From Thermoplasma sp. Kam2015 (GTDB lineage: Archaea > Thermoplasmatota > Thermoplasmata > Thermoplasmatales > Thermoplasmataceae): DNA of 64,000 nucleotides. Of the stretch, positions 25,933 through 34,238 are shown piece by piece; position 1 is the first letter of the stretch; each line of letters begins with the position of its first letter. The translations under genes were made by a program, and so were the position numbers. The notes under the pieces are model-generated. The model had not been told where the DNA came from. It saw only the letters and a program-made list of their open reading frames with translations, and made no database searches. Location: the NCBI RefSeq assembly GCF_003205235.1, contig NZ_QJSM01000018.1:1-64000 (forward strand). Direction: 5' to 3'.

Positions 25933-26541
25933 TTAATTTATAGATTCGCTCATGCTCAGGCTGAAGGATGGTGCACTGGTACCAGATGATATAGATCCAG
26001 ATCCGATCTCAAACGCTACATATATCGTTGTTCCATGCGCTACATCATCAAAGGTGAATGTTTCACTTCCAGGGCTTGCCAGTGAAAACGAATACACCGG
26101 TCCGGAGTTAGAGATAGTCGTTCCACTTATTGTAAACGGAGTTTCTGAGAGATAGATCGTTGTACTAGCTGGAAACGCACTGCTACCAGATGCAGCATCA
26201 GTCTTAGCGCTTGGGACATTAATGGTTACGTTGAATGTTCCCGGCATGGAGCTAGTAAAGTTAATGTCAAGAACATTGACTTCATATATGGTCTCGTTGG
26301 TCATGACTCCAAGAGTTATGTTACCTATCACTTCGCTTTCGCTGCTAGATCTAGCGTGCCACCCAAATCCTACGCTCATGTTCGCCGCCATATAGTTGCT
26401 TCCAGGCTGTATGTAGAATAAAGGTTGAACCTGTACCCCTGTTCCGCCGCTGAAGCCAACGACAAGAACGTCTGCAACCGCCACAGCCGGCAGTACGGTT
26501 GCAACCACTGCTACCAATACCAACATCATCTTTCTATTCAT
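25933..26541 (-). CDS. Secreted sequon-rich beta protein, filament-subunit candidate (paralogue A)
   Basis: The about 202-residue product starts at MNRKMMLVLVAVVATVLPAV, a Sec signal peptide probably cut after AVAVA to leave DVLVVGF at the mature N-terminus. The rest is serine/threonine-rich, predicted beta, and has five N-glycosylation sequons (NMS, NIT, NET, NFT, NVT); no cysteine in the mature part, no membrane anchor. Two ATGs compete; 26541 is preferred because GTGAGGAA precedes it and the paralogue at 40437 starts there. The first 35 codons are almost identical in DNA to paralogue B. YEVNVLDINFTSS is shared in protein but has drifted at third positions. Similar architecture to thread or TasA/AbpA-type subunits is an inference. 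Confidence 0.75.
   Translation of the reverse strand: MNRKMMLVLVAVVATVLPAVAVADVLVVGFSGGTGVQVQPLFYIQPGSNYMAANMSVGFGWHARSSSESEVIGNITLGVMTNETIYEVNVLDINFTSSMPGTFNVTINVPSAKTDAASGSSAFPASTTIYLSETPFTISGTTISNSGPVYSFSLASPGSETFTFDDVAHGTTIYVAFEIGSGSISSGTSAPSFSLSMSESIN
26437..26541 (-). repeat. 105-nt block nearly identical to 40437-40541
   Basis: The first 35 codons of paralogue A and of paralogue B at 40437-40541 (+) differ by eye at three third-codon positions only (AGA/AGG, GTA/GTC, GGG/GGA). Immediately after it the sequences diverge. This is a dispersed inverted duplication 14 kb apart. Confidence 0.9.
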
Positions 26542-26574
26542 TTCCTCACATCCTATTCTTACACCTGTTAAAGG

Positions 26575-26586
26575 CAATTAAAGTAA
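26575..26586 (-). promoter_or_regulatory. Shared dodecamer upstream of paralogue A
   Basis: Read on the minus strand this is TTACTTTAATTG, 33 nt before the start codon. The identical twelve bases stand 28 nt before paralogue B (40397-40408). It may be a TATA/BRE element or an operator common to both secreted-protein genes. Confidence 0.45.
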
Positions 26587-26936
26587 CAATAGTGAATATT
26601 AAACGAAAAGGAATTTAAATTATGTTAGAAAATTATGTATCTTTATTACATAATATAACTTTCTACGAGTCTTATTTAAAGATTCAATATTCACAGAAAG
26701 TTTATAGGCCTAGTGGAAGCAAAAAAACTCTGATCTTTGGATAGAATATGCAGAGACTTCGCCTGCTTTAAAGATTCATAAAATTTAAGGAGACAGACAT
26801 AGATAAAGCTGGAAAGATGATAATGATAATAGAGAACCTAAAAGCATCATTTAGGAGATACACATCATGATGAAACGCAATGAATAGTAGGTTTCATTAG
26901 CTCAATAATATTTAAAACGAAAATTGTAAAATAATC
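26587..26936. other. AT-rich intergenic, nothing assignable
   Basis: I find no gene, RNA or repeat that can be defended in this stretch between paralogue A and the stalk-protein operon. It contains several short TATA-like runs and no reading frame of plausible composition. Confidence 0.4.
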
Positions 26937-27113
26937 TCATATGCTATAATTTTTGTCGTCCTCCATGAGCATCAGGGAGACGAATATCGATCCCAATATC
27001 CATATCAACGCTATTATAAGCAATATAATATTGTTGTATGCGATCGCTATAATAAATAGAACAATGGGGATAAAATACTTCAGCAATCCCCATGTGAGAT
27101 CGTAGTAATCCAT
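26937..27113 (-). CDS. 58-residue double-spanning membrane protein after rpl12
   Basis: An ATG 6 nt after the rpl12 stop opens a frame of 58 residues beginning MDYYDLTWGLLKYFIP and ending MEDDKNYSI. Almost the whole middle is hydrophobic, giving two helices separated by YNN. Codons are normal and the position directly behind rpl12 implies that it is carried on the ribosomal mRNA. No function is known to me; comparable small membrane proteins are easily missed because of length. Confidence 0.6.
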   Translation of the reverse strand: MDYYDLTWGLLKYFIPIVLFIIAIAYNNIILLIIALIWILGSIFVSLMLMEDDKNYSI

Positions 27114-27119
27114 TTAGGA

Positions 27120-27440
27120 TCATCCGAAGAGTGCGCTCAGTCCAGACATTGCCTCTTCTTCTTCGTGTTCCTTGTCCTCTTCTTTCTTCTTCTCCTCTTT
27201 CTTCTTTGGCTCTTCCTTCTTCTTTTCTTCCGCAGCAGGAGCTGGTGCAGCAGCAACCTGGGCCACGGAGGCATTCTTCAGAACCTCATCTATGTTAACG
27301 CCCTTTAGTCCAGAAACCAGTGTTTTAAGTCTGGCCTCATCGACCTGAACGCCAACGTCTTCCAGTACCTTTTTCAGCTTTTCTTCATCTACTTCCTTTC
27401 CAGCTGCATGAAGCAGCAGAGCTCCATATACATATTCCAT
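27120..27440 (-). CDS. rpl12: Ribosomal protein P1/L12, stalk
   Basis: A 106-residue archaeal P1 protein: N-terminal dimerisation domain [17 protein letters not shown], an alanine/proline hinge, a lysine/glutamate-rich stretch and the C-terminal SGLSALFG motif that recruits elongation and initiation factors. Two ATGs occur (27446 and 27440). The Shine-Dalgarno GGAGGT lies 7 nt before the second and only 1 nt before the first, so 27440 is the start; this also matches archaeal homologues. It is the last ribosomal gene of the L11-L1-L10-L12 operon. The acidic tail is long compared with many archaeal versions. Confidence 0.95.
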   Translation of the reverse strand: MEYVYGALLLHAAGKEVDEEKLKKVLEDVGVQVDEARLKTLVSGLKGVNIDEVLKNASVAQVAAAPAPAAEEKKKEEPKKKEEKKKEEDKEHEEEEAMSGLSALFG

Positions 27441-27452
27441 CTTCATTACCTC

Positions 27453-28397
27453 CTATTGAAACAGAGCACCGAGTCCCTCGGATATGCTCTCATCAGGCGA
27501 TTTTTCCTCCGTTTTCGCCTCTTCCTTATTCTCTTCAGGGGTTTCCTGTGTATTACCCTTATTCAAAACATTGTTTAAAATTATCGCATTCGCATTGGCT
27601 CTCACTAGGAAGTCCTTCACATTGTCTTCTGTTATGAACTGCCCTGCGAGTGCAAGAGCATCAGCCTTTATCTTAGCCTCAGCTAACAGATCTTTGAGAA
27701 CCTCATCCACGAAGAACATTGAAGTCTTCGCCAATGATTTAGCTTGGGCAAATGCGCTTGCAAGCTCACCTGCAATCTTATCCGGTGTAAGGGCCAGAAC
27801 ATCCTTTGAATAGATCAGCCCTTCGCTGTATAGGCCTAGCAGCTGAAGTCCGACTTCAAGTGGTTTGATTTCGAGCATCTCCAGTATCTTGGCCTTGTCT
27901 TTGGATATCGTTTCTCCCTTCTTGACGAACACAGTCTCCTTCTTTATAGCTATCTTGCCCTTCTCAACGCCCGTCTGAAGACCTACCTTCTGGAATTCCG
28001 TCATCATTGGTCCTGGTGGAAAACCTGTTGTCATTGGCTGAATGACTATGTCTTCTGGTGCAATCTCGCCACCGCGCGGAGCGGTCTTCTGGAAGGTAGA
28101 CTCTATTATCCTGTATATCTCAGTGGGATCCAGATCCGATGTGATTAAGGCTATCTGTCCTCCAGAATTCTCCTTGAGTTTAGCGAGATTGCTATCACCC
28201 ATACTGTCAAGCGCTTTGAACAAAAGGGTCTTCTTTAATACCTTTAGGGTAATCTTTCCCCTATTCTTTCCCCTGATATCTTGTATCTGTCTTGTCCTTA
28301 TACCTGCTGTATCTACCAGAGCAACGGATCTTGAATTTTTGATCCTCTGGGTGATTTCATTAACAAGTTCCTTCTTCTTCTGGCTGACTTCCTTCAT
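27453..28397 (-). CDS. rpl10: Ribosomal protein P0/L10
   Basis: A 314-residue P0 protein anchoring the L12 dimers to 23S rRNA through the N-terminal domain ([28 protein letters not shown]). An insertion domain (about residues 105-180, [14 protein letters not shown] to FVKKGETI) follows as in other archaea, then helices that bind L12 dimers, and an acidic tail ending SEGLGALFQ that repeats the factor-binding motif of L12. The ATG overlaps the L1 stop (ATGA) and GGTGA sits just upstream within the end of rpl1. Confidence 0.96.
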   Translation of the reverse strand: MKEVSQKKKELVNEITQRIKNSRSVALVDTAGIRTRQIQDIRGKNRGKITLKVLKKTLLFKALDSMGDSNLAKLKENSGGQIALITSDLDPTEIYRIIESTFQKTAPRGGEIAPEDIVIQPMTTGFPPGPMMTEFQKVGLQTGVEKGKIAIKKETVFVKKGETISKDKAKILEMLEIKPLEVGLQLLGLYSEGLIYSKDVLALTPDKIAGELASAFAQAKSLAKTSMFFVDEVLKDLLAEAKIKADALALAGQFITEDNVKDFLVRANANAIILNNVLNKGNTQETPEENKEEAKTEEKSPDESISEGLGALFQ

Positions 28398-29047
28398 TTT
28401 TCATCACCGGCCGATATTTCGATGGCATTACCCATGGTTGTCTTCACGTACACGCTGCGTATATTTGATGCACCACGTTCAAGCTTGCCGGTTATCCTGT
28501 TCATAACTGCCATTATGTTTTCGCTGATCTTGTCTGTGTCCATGGATCTTGTGCCGACTGGTACGTGGAAGGTCAGGGCATTTCTGCTCCTTGCCTTCAC
28601 GGTGTTCTTCAGATTCTTGATCAGAGGAGCAGGATCCTGTCCGGGCGGTATAGGCCTGGGCATCTTTCCTCTTGGGCCGAGGACCTGACCAAGGCTTTTA
28701 CCTATGTTGGCCATCAGTGTTGCCTCGGCTATGAAGAAATAAGCCTGATTTACGATCTTCTTGAACGCCTTCTTGTCCTCGGCGAATTTTGATATATCCT
28801 CAGCTCCGAAGACGAAATCTGCTGAACCTCTGGCCTTTGCCTTGAGCTCGTCAGAACCAAATACAGCAACCTTTACGTCCTTTCCTCGACCATTTGGAAG
28901 CAGAATTTCTTCATTAATCCTGTTTTTGGGATTACTCATGTCAACGTCTTTGAGATTTATTGCAATCTCCACGCTTTCCTCAAATTTCCTTTGTGGAGAT
29001 TTCTCCTTTACTTCGTTAACTGCCTTCTTCACGTCATTGATGTTCAA
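28394..29047 (-). CDS. rpl1: Ribosomal protein L1
   Basis: A 217-residue L1 protein of the mobile stalk, also a likely translational autoregulator by analogy with archaeal L1. [21 protein letters not shown] is the family signature, and NVKDV-like N-terminal helix ([15 protein letters not shown]) and [10 protein letters not shown] follow expected positions. The start is a TTG at 29047: the strong Shine-Dalgarno GAGGTG lies about 7 nt upstream, and no ATG gives a complete N-terminus. The operon order L11-L1-L10-L12 is the standard archaeal one. Confidence 0.95.
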   Translation of the reverse strand: MNINDVKKAVNEVKEKSPQRKFEESVEIAINLKDVDMSNPKNRINEEILLPNGRGKDVKVAVFGSDELKAKARGSADFVFGAEDISKFAEDKKAFKKIVNQAYFFIAEATLMANIGKSLGQVLGPRGKMPRPIPPGQDPAPLIKNLKNTVKARSRNALTFHVPVGTRSMDTDKISENIMAVMNRITGKLERGASNIRSVYVKTTMGNAIEISAGDEK

Positions 29048-29060
29048 TCATCCCACCTCT

Positions 29061-29531
29061 TCAAATGGATATTTCTCCGGCTTTTATCTGGCGCTGGACT
29101 TCCTTGGGGTCCTTTCCATCAACATTTATCCCCATGGAGACGCATGTCCCCAGCACTTCCAGCGTAGCAGCCTTCAGATCACTGGCCAGCATGGAAACCA
29201 TTTTAGTCTTCGCGACTTCCACTATCTGATCCAGCGTAGCATTTCCAGCCACTGCCTCCTTTCTCTTTGCAGCTCCCTTTTCAATACCAAGCTTCTTCTT
29301 CAACAGTGCAGAGGTGGGAGGAATCCCAACGGTTATTTCGTATTTCTTTGTCTCAGGATCCACAACAGTAATAGTAACAGGGACTCTCATTCCCTGGAAT
29401 TCTTTAGTCTTTTCATTAATTTCTTTGACTACCTGGGCAACGTTCAATCCAAGTGGACCTAGTGCAGGTCCTATGGGTGGTCCCGTGGTGGCCTTCCCAC
29501 CTTCCACCATCGTCTTCACTGACTGTGCCAT
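29061..29531 (-). CDS. rpl11: Ribosomal protein L11
   Basis: A 156-residue L11 protein binding the GTPase-associated region of 23S rRNA. GGKATTGPPIGPALGPLGLN is the N-terminal signature, followed by VPVTITVVDPETKKYEI and the C-terminal rRNA-binding helices (LDQIVEVAKTKM, VLGTCVSMGINVDGKDP). It is the first gene of the stalk operon; TATA-like TTTATATTAG lies on the minus strand near 29565. Confidence 0.96.
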   Translation of the reverse strand: MAQSVKTMVEGGKATTGPPIGPALGPLGLNVAQVVKEINEKTKEFQGMRVPVTITVVDPETKKYEITVGIPPTSALLKKKLGIEKGAAKRKEAVAGNATLDQIVEVAKTKMVSMLASDLKAATLEVLGTCVSMGINVDGKDPKEVQRQIKAGEISI

Positions 29532-29658
29532 TATTGAGCACCCTGAAACTCAATATAAAACTAATATAAATAACCATCTCAAATGCAGAATACTAATCGT
29601 AATGGTCCAGTGTGTTTCAAATATATATAAAAAGATATGATCCAGCCAAACCATCAGG

Positions 29659-30687
29659 TTATTCCGGAGAAGCTGGTAGAAGATCATGAAGAGGTAGTAC
29701 CTCAACTATGCGATTCTTATGAACTGATCTTTTTGGATTTGACCAGTATTTTCCCAGCGCTTTGAAAAAATCTATCTGATCTTCTCTTCTTATCAAGAAG
29801 TAGTTGTCAAGATGGCCCGCCCCATCGCTGTATCCCCAGTAATCAATCGGGCCCATAACACTTTTGACTATGTCAAAGAAGAAATCATGGAACCAGCTAC
29901 TCTCAAGATGGAACTGTACAATCTTTGAGTTCTTGTTTGATTTATATATTTCGAACTGACCATTGAATTTTATATTGCTGTTATGAACTCTAGCTATGAT
30001 CTCATTGGTGTCTGATGCAACATACTTCATTCTGAAATTCATAGTGTTCTGAAATAAACCTCCTGAATTGGTTGTAAGTTCCTCGTCTGAGAGAGTCCAG
30101 GTTGTCCTTATCACAAGCACCATATTCGGATTTATGTCCTTTCTTTCTATGGCTATTCTAAATGATGGAACAGTTAATCCTTCAAGCCTTTCCAGTCTAA
30201 TGATCTCGGCAGGTAATGGAGCGAGATTTACGTAGTCAAGCACCAGCTTAGTAACGGAGTCAAGGGCATCTTCAACGAACTCAAAGGCGATTATGAGTTC
30301 ATCCCTCCCTAGGCTTATTACTGGGTACATTGTGAGGCCAGGGATCGATGCCAGCCGGTTGATGGACGCATTGGAAACTTCAGATATATCTCTTATCAGG
30401 GCGTTTGTATCATGCTTCATGACCTTTCCCAGCCCCATCTTTGTGTAGAAGGAATTTATGTAATCAACAACAGATTCAACTTCATCAGTCTTGAGAGTCT
30501 TGAAGGCATTTATAAACATCCTCCACCTTCCATTTTCTCTCGCGAACATAGCACCGAAGTTGTACCTCTTGTTCTCTTCGTTGTATCCTGGAAACATCTT
30601 GAGAAGACGTTCTGGAACGGGATTAGGTACGCTTACCCTTATGGTAGCAAGATAGTCTAGTGAAGGAGGAAAGACGTGATCATTCAT
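29659..30687 (-). CDS. 342-residue protein of unknown function
   Basis: The product is soluble, without signal peptide or membrane segment. Its C-terminal half, with alternating aromatic and charged stretches such as ESSWFHDFFFDIVKSV and GYSDGAGHLDNYFLIRRED, has the look of a mixed alpha/beta domain, and the N-terminal half (ATIRVSVPNPVPERLLKMFP) may be a duplicated version. I do not recognise a family. It is transcribed separately between the stalk operon and the lysine/threonine-pathway genes, and diverges from asd. Probably lineage-restricted. Confidence 0.65.
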   Translation of the reverse strand: MNDHVFPPSLDYLATIRVSVPNPVPERLLKMFPGYNEENKRYNFGAMFARENGRWRMFINAFKTLKTDEVESVVDYINSFYTKMGLGKVMKHDTNALIRDISEVSNASINRLASIPGLTMYPVISLGRDELIIAFEFVEDALDSVTKLVLDYVNLAPLPAEIIRLERLEGLTVPSFRIAIERKDINPNMVLVIRTTWTLSDEELTTNSGGLFQNTMNFRMKYVASDTNEIIARVHNSNIKFNGQFEIYKSNKNSKIVQFHLESSWFHDFFFDIVKSVMGPIDYWGYSDGAGHLDNYFLIRREDQIDFFKALGKYWSNPKRSVHKNRIVEVLPLHDLLPASPE

Positions 30688-30780
30688 CTGATCTTTATCC
30701 TGACCTGTATTAATTTAATTTCGTTCAAGCTTCCTGCATGATTGCGAAATTTTTCCATAACAGAATGAGATCCGTACACT

Positions 30781-30797
30781 AATTACCAACGGTAATT
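30781..30797. promoter_or_regulatory. Inverted repeat between the 342-aa gene and asd
   Basis: AATTACC-AAC-GGTAATT is a perfect 7-bp inverted repeat with a 3-bp centre, lying in the divergent intergenic region about 190 bp before asd and 94 bp before the minus-strand gene. The size and symmetry suit a dimeric regulator; a short RNA hairpin is the alternative. Confidence 0.35.
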
Positions 30798-30941
30798 TAT
30801 TATTATAGAAATTAGAAATATTTAATTCTTATACTGGAAAACACAAACTGGATGATAACATAGTAAATGCACAATTTGGTAAGCATTTAGGGGTAAAACT
30901 CTGAATGCTTTATAAGAAATATGGTAAATGGGAATTAAAAT

Positions 30942-30977
30942 ATGACTATAGGTAATATGGTGCTGATCCATGGATAA
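30942..30977 (+). CDS. Possible 11-codon leader frame overlapping asd start
   Basis: ATG at 30942 encodes MTIGNMVLIHG and stops inside the asd start region. A TATA-like TTTATAAG at 30909-30916 would place transcription initiation about 2 nt before this ATG. Met, Thr, Ile and Asn, all aspartate-family amino acids, make up over half of it. A second AT-rich box (ATTAAAATAT, about 30934-30943) instead suits leaderless initiation at asd itself, so the leader may be fortuitous. Confidence 0.2.
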   Translation: MTIGNMVLIHG

Positions 30978-31983
30978 GATAAAAGTTGGATTGATAGGTT
31001 CAACAGGCATTGTTGGTTCGCTCATCTCTAAGATGATTGTAGATCACCCCTATTTCGAATTATCCAATGTGTATGCATCGGATAGGAGTGCAAATAGAAA
31101 ATACGGAGAAGCGGCCTACGGAAATATACCGGCCAAGTACGAAGATATTCTTGTGAAAGAAAGTGATGCCGATCTCATTATAAAGGATAGAAATGACATC
31201 ATATTCAGCGCCGTCAGCGATGAAAGGGCAGGTGTAATAGAAAGAAGGCTTGCAGAATCTGGGATCCCTGTTTTCACAAATGCTTCCGCAAATAGAATGG
31301 AGCCGGATGTTCCCATAATTATCCCGGAGATAAATGGCGATTTGATCAACAGGATCAGGAGCGACGGCTTCATCATTGCGAACGGCAATTGCAGTACCAT
31401 CGGCCTTTCACTTGGCATTGATCCGATAATTCACGAAGCTATTGAGGAGATAGACGTGACAACCCTTCAATCTGTGAGTGGTGCAGGTTATCCCGGGATG
31501 GCTTCCATCGATATAATAGATAACGTTATCCCATATATCGCGAAGGAGGAAACCAAGATAGAGAGAGAAACAGCAAAGATATTTTCAGGCAAGTTGAACG
31601 CGGAGATATATGCAACAGCCACACGTGTTCCAGTAAAAATAGGACATCTTGAATCCATACACGTTAGATTTAGGAAGGACATAGATGCTGAAACAATTCT
31701 GGAAGAATTCAAAAACTACAGGAATGGCTCTCTGAAGACGGATCTACCTTCACTGCCTGAGAATTCTGTTGTCATGGTGCAGGAAGATGACAGGCCACAA
31801 CCCGCAATCGATGGTATGAACGGCGGCCCGGGTCTCAAAGCGGGCATGTCCGTATCGATTGGAAGGATCAGGGTGAAGGCCAGAAGTTTGGACTTTGTGT
31901 TATTGGTTAACAATATTGTGAGAGGTGCGGCCGGTTCCACGCTCCTTAACGCTGAACTTGCCCATGCAGAGGGATTGATTTGA
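30970..31983 (+). CDS. asd: Aspartate-semialdehyde dehydrogenase
   Basis: A 337-residue NADPH enzyme reducing aspartyl phosphate, supplying the branch point for threonine, methionine and lysine. The dinucleotide loop is GLIGSTGIVGS, the nucleophile C141 lies in IIANGNCSTIGLSL, and SVSGAGYPG and the histidine in ATRVPVKIGHLESIHV are the archaeal/fungal-type ASADH signatures. The aspartokinase gene follows with a TTGA overlap, so the first two steps of the pathway are made together. Confidence 0.94.
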   Translation: MDKIKVGLIGSTGIVGSLISKMIVDHPYFELSNVYASDRSANRKYGEAAYGNIPAKYEDILVKESDADLIIKDRNDIIFSAVSDERAGVIERRLAESGIPVFTNASANRMEPDVPIIIPEINGDLINRIRSDGFIIANGNCSTIGLSLGIDPIIHEAIEEIDVTTLQSVSGAGYPGMASIDIIDNVIPYIAKEETKIERETAKIFSGKLNAEIYATATRVPVKIGHLESIHVRFRKDIDAETILEEFKNYRNGSLKTDLPSLPENSVVMVQEDDRPQPAIDGMNGGPGLKAGMSVSIGRIRVKARSLDFVLLVNNIVRGAAGSTLLNAELAHAEGLI

Positions 31984-32789
31984 GGGGAAAATGTGTTGTG
32001 AAGATAGGAGGATCAGTATTGAAGGATAGTTCCTCCCTTGTTCGAATAGACAGCATCGTGAGACATTTTGAAGATCCTGTTATAGTCGTTAGTGCCTTTA
32101 AGGGGATCACGGATGCACTCTATGATCTTTACGAGTGTGGCGAATGCAGGTTGAATGGTCTAAAGGATCTTATCAATATGCATTTAAGAATGATCAAGGA
32201 AGAATTCTCCTATTCTGGCGATTTTCAGATATCGCAAGACAGCATAAAGGAAAGGGATTCATACGTCTCCTATGGAGAGAAGATCTCCGCCTACGTCATC
32301 GCCAGGTTTCTGACGCAGAACGGGCTAAAATCTATCCCAGTGTATGCAGACAGTTCGGGGATCATGATAAACGATTCCAGCGCAGATTCCGAAATAGATA
32401 TACAGGCATCATCCTTGTTTTTAAGGAAAATTGAAGATATAATGGACATGAAACAAATACCCATAGTGACCGGATTCTTCGGATCAGATAAGTTTGGAAA
32501 GACCCGCGTGCTCGGAAGGAACTCCAGTGATTACTCTGCGGTTGCAGTTGCCGCAATTCTCGGTATAGACAGAGTGGTGCTCGTCAAGGATGTTCCAGGA
32601 ATATATCTGAATATAACAGACAGCAAATCACTTGCAAGAAGAATTGATTATGAAAGGGCCCTGGAGTTGTGTGAGGCCGGAGCCAGAGTTGTGCATCCTA
32701 AAGCTTTGAAGTTAGCCAGGGAACGCAACATCAGCCTGATAATCACTTCTGGAGAGAGCATTGAATCAGGAACAGTAATAAGTGATTGA
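31980..32789 (+). CDS. Aspartate kinase, short form without ACT domains
   Basis: A 269-residue amino acid kinase-fold protein. KCVVKIGGSVLKD is the ATP loop, VSAFKGITDALYDL and RDSYVSYGEKISA are the aspartokinase-specific blocks, and VLGRNSSDYSAVAVA corresponds to LGRGGSD, changed to NSSD. Usual aspartokinases have about 450 residues including two ACT domains; these are absent, so direct feedback inhibition by lysine or threonine is not expected. The start is a TTG overlapping the asd stop, the in-frame GTG at 31998 being too deep into the ATP loop. An ACT-only protein is encoded at 19.8 kb, but a link is speculative. Confidence 0.85.
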   Translation: MRGKCVVKIGGSVLKDSSSLVRIDSIVRHFEDPVIVVSAFKGITDALYDLYECGECRLNGLKDLINMHLRMIKEEFSYSGDFQISQDSIKERDSYVSYGEKISAYVIARFLTQNGLKSIPVYADSSGIMINDSSADSEIDIQASSLFLRKIEDIMDMKQIPIVTGFFGSDKFGKTRVLGRNSSDYSAVAVAAILGIDRVVLVKDVPGIYLNITDSKSLARRIDYERALELCEAGARVVHPKALKLARERNISLIITSGESIESGTVISD

Positions 32790-32855
32790 ACGGGGTTATG
32801 AGGAAAAAATCAAAAAAGGTTAAATTCTCATTATTCATTTCCCTTTGCCTTATAT

Positions 32856-32927
<72 letters not shown>

Positions 32928-33359
32928 TTCTGCATTCAGGTTATTCAATGTTGATATGGTAGTACTACTTTTTTATCCTTATGTATGCTTTCCGTTCAGA
33001 TCATTTTTCCTGTTCTGTCTTCGCCATTACAAACTATACCCTGCTTCGTGAGTATGAGGAAAAGGGAGGAGGGCATAATTCTGATCTATCATTATTAGAA
33101 TGATCGATTTACCTTGGTCAGGGTAGGACAACGTTTGAAGAACTCGATATAAAATGCTATTGTTGATTTGAGCAGTATGTTTGGATCGTCTGGTGCTGCA
33201 GTCACCACTGTTTCTATTTTAGCTAACTACCTCACCTTTTTGTCGATGTAGAATGTCTGCATGGAAATTCTGTTGCCTTCACTGTTTGTAGGTTCCCCAA
33301 CAATGTACGCTTTGGAGCAGAAGGATGGTATGATAGATAATCAATGTTGTGCTTGTCAG
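32928..33359. other. Decayed, mobile-element-like sequence
   Basis: No intact gene. Minus-strand reading yields broken protein-like stretches, such as RISMQTFYIDKKVR before a stop and LLKSTIAFYIEFFKRCPTL, separated by stops and frame changes. This is consistent with an old, disrupted gene between tRNA-Val and the tnpB remnant; family not identified. Confidence 0.4.
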
Positions 33360-33766
33360 CTACTCCTCGCTAAAGCTTCGGAGCTTGCTGCTGGTTTCCC
33401 CTTCACCCGTAGACGAGGTTTCATTGAACCGCAACGATCGGCTGGCTGACAGCAGCCTGAAGTACCCAGATGTACCGGGCACTTCGATGTTCCTTGAGGC
33501 ATTCAGATCCGCATTGAGTTGGAATCCGCATTTCCTGCATTTGTGTATTCACCCCTGTATTTATCGATCAGGGGTGAATGAGCCACTTGATATGCCAGCC
33601 TGCCCTGTACTGTGGTGAGGGATATCGCATGTGAGTCAGGATAGAACTTGAACGTCCTGTTATCAAAACCATAGTCCAGAACCAACTGACATGCATCCCT
33701 GAACTGCTTCACTGCTTCAATTAATGACCTATTGTATGGTAGTTTCAGTTTAATAGTCCTGAACAT
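33360..33766 (-). pseudogene. tnpB: tnpB remnant (IS200/IS605 family), internally deleted
   Basis: The remnant is about 407 nt against roughly 1.2 kb for intact tnpB. It begins with a good TnpB N-terminus (MFRTIKLKLPYNRSLIEAV, QLVLDYGF). After about 70 codons the frame breaks, and another frame encodes the C-terminal zinc-ribbon end CRKCGFQLNADLNASRNIEV followed by SLRFNETSSTGEGETSSK and a stop at 33360. The RuvC catalytic core is missing, so it cannot be a functional nuclease. The last 60 bases (GAAGGGGAAACC to GGAGTAGCTGAC) match the element's right end seen again at 34.9 kb. Confidence 0.85.
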
Positions 33767-34238
33767 CTATTATTAGTCTAGCAAACTTATTGATAAATTA
33801 TCTCAATTGAGGAAGTCCGTGCATCTCTTGTCCGAAGAAAGAGTTTTACAGCTCCGCTCAAACACCTAACTTTCCTATAAATATAGGCCCTTCTGGCTAC
33901 AATCTGCCACGCGTGCTATCGGGTCAGGTCACGGGACAGAGGGCGATAGATAAGTGGACATTAATGAGGATAAGGAAAGCCATCGATCGTTTTCTGGGAA
34001 GATATATAACTTATTCAATTCTCCTTATCACAATCTTCTTATCGACTTCATAGAACCCAACGAATCCCATTTCTTCAACATTCAATAATTCCGCAATTTT
34101 TCAATATCGGTTTTCAATGAGATGATACTTTTGAAGTTACACGTAACCTTAATTATTAATAGTATTATAAGCCATATAGAATATTAATTCAGTCTAATCA
34201 AAAACAAATTAACCTGTATTTATAGATTTTCCGTATTC
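33767..34238. other. Intergenic with decayed reading frames and inverted repeats
   Basis: A minus-strand stretch near 33800-33925 reads HAWQIVARRAYIYRKVR and continues without a stop for about 20 more codons, looking like a gene fragment. The plus strand carries CCTATA-AA-TATAGG at 33875-33888 and CTATCG/CGATAG arms around 33916-33949. Further right the sequence is simply AT-rich. I cannot name a gene or RNA here. Confidence 0.35.

Noticed and set aside
33811-33960. Possible RNase P or SRP RNA gene because of GAGGAAGTCCG and GGTCAGGTC
   Set aside because: The expected distal partner strands (GGCTTA block of RNase P, GGAA tetraloop and AGCA side of SRP helix 8) are absent, and the surroundings are decayed element sequence.
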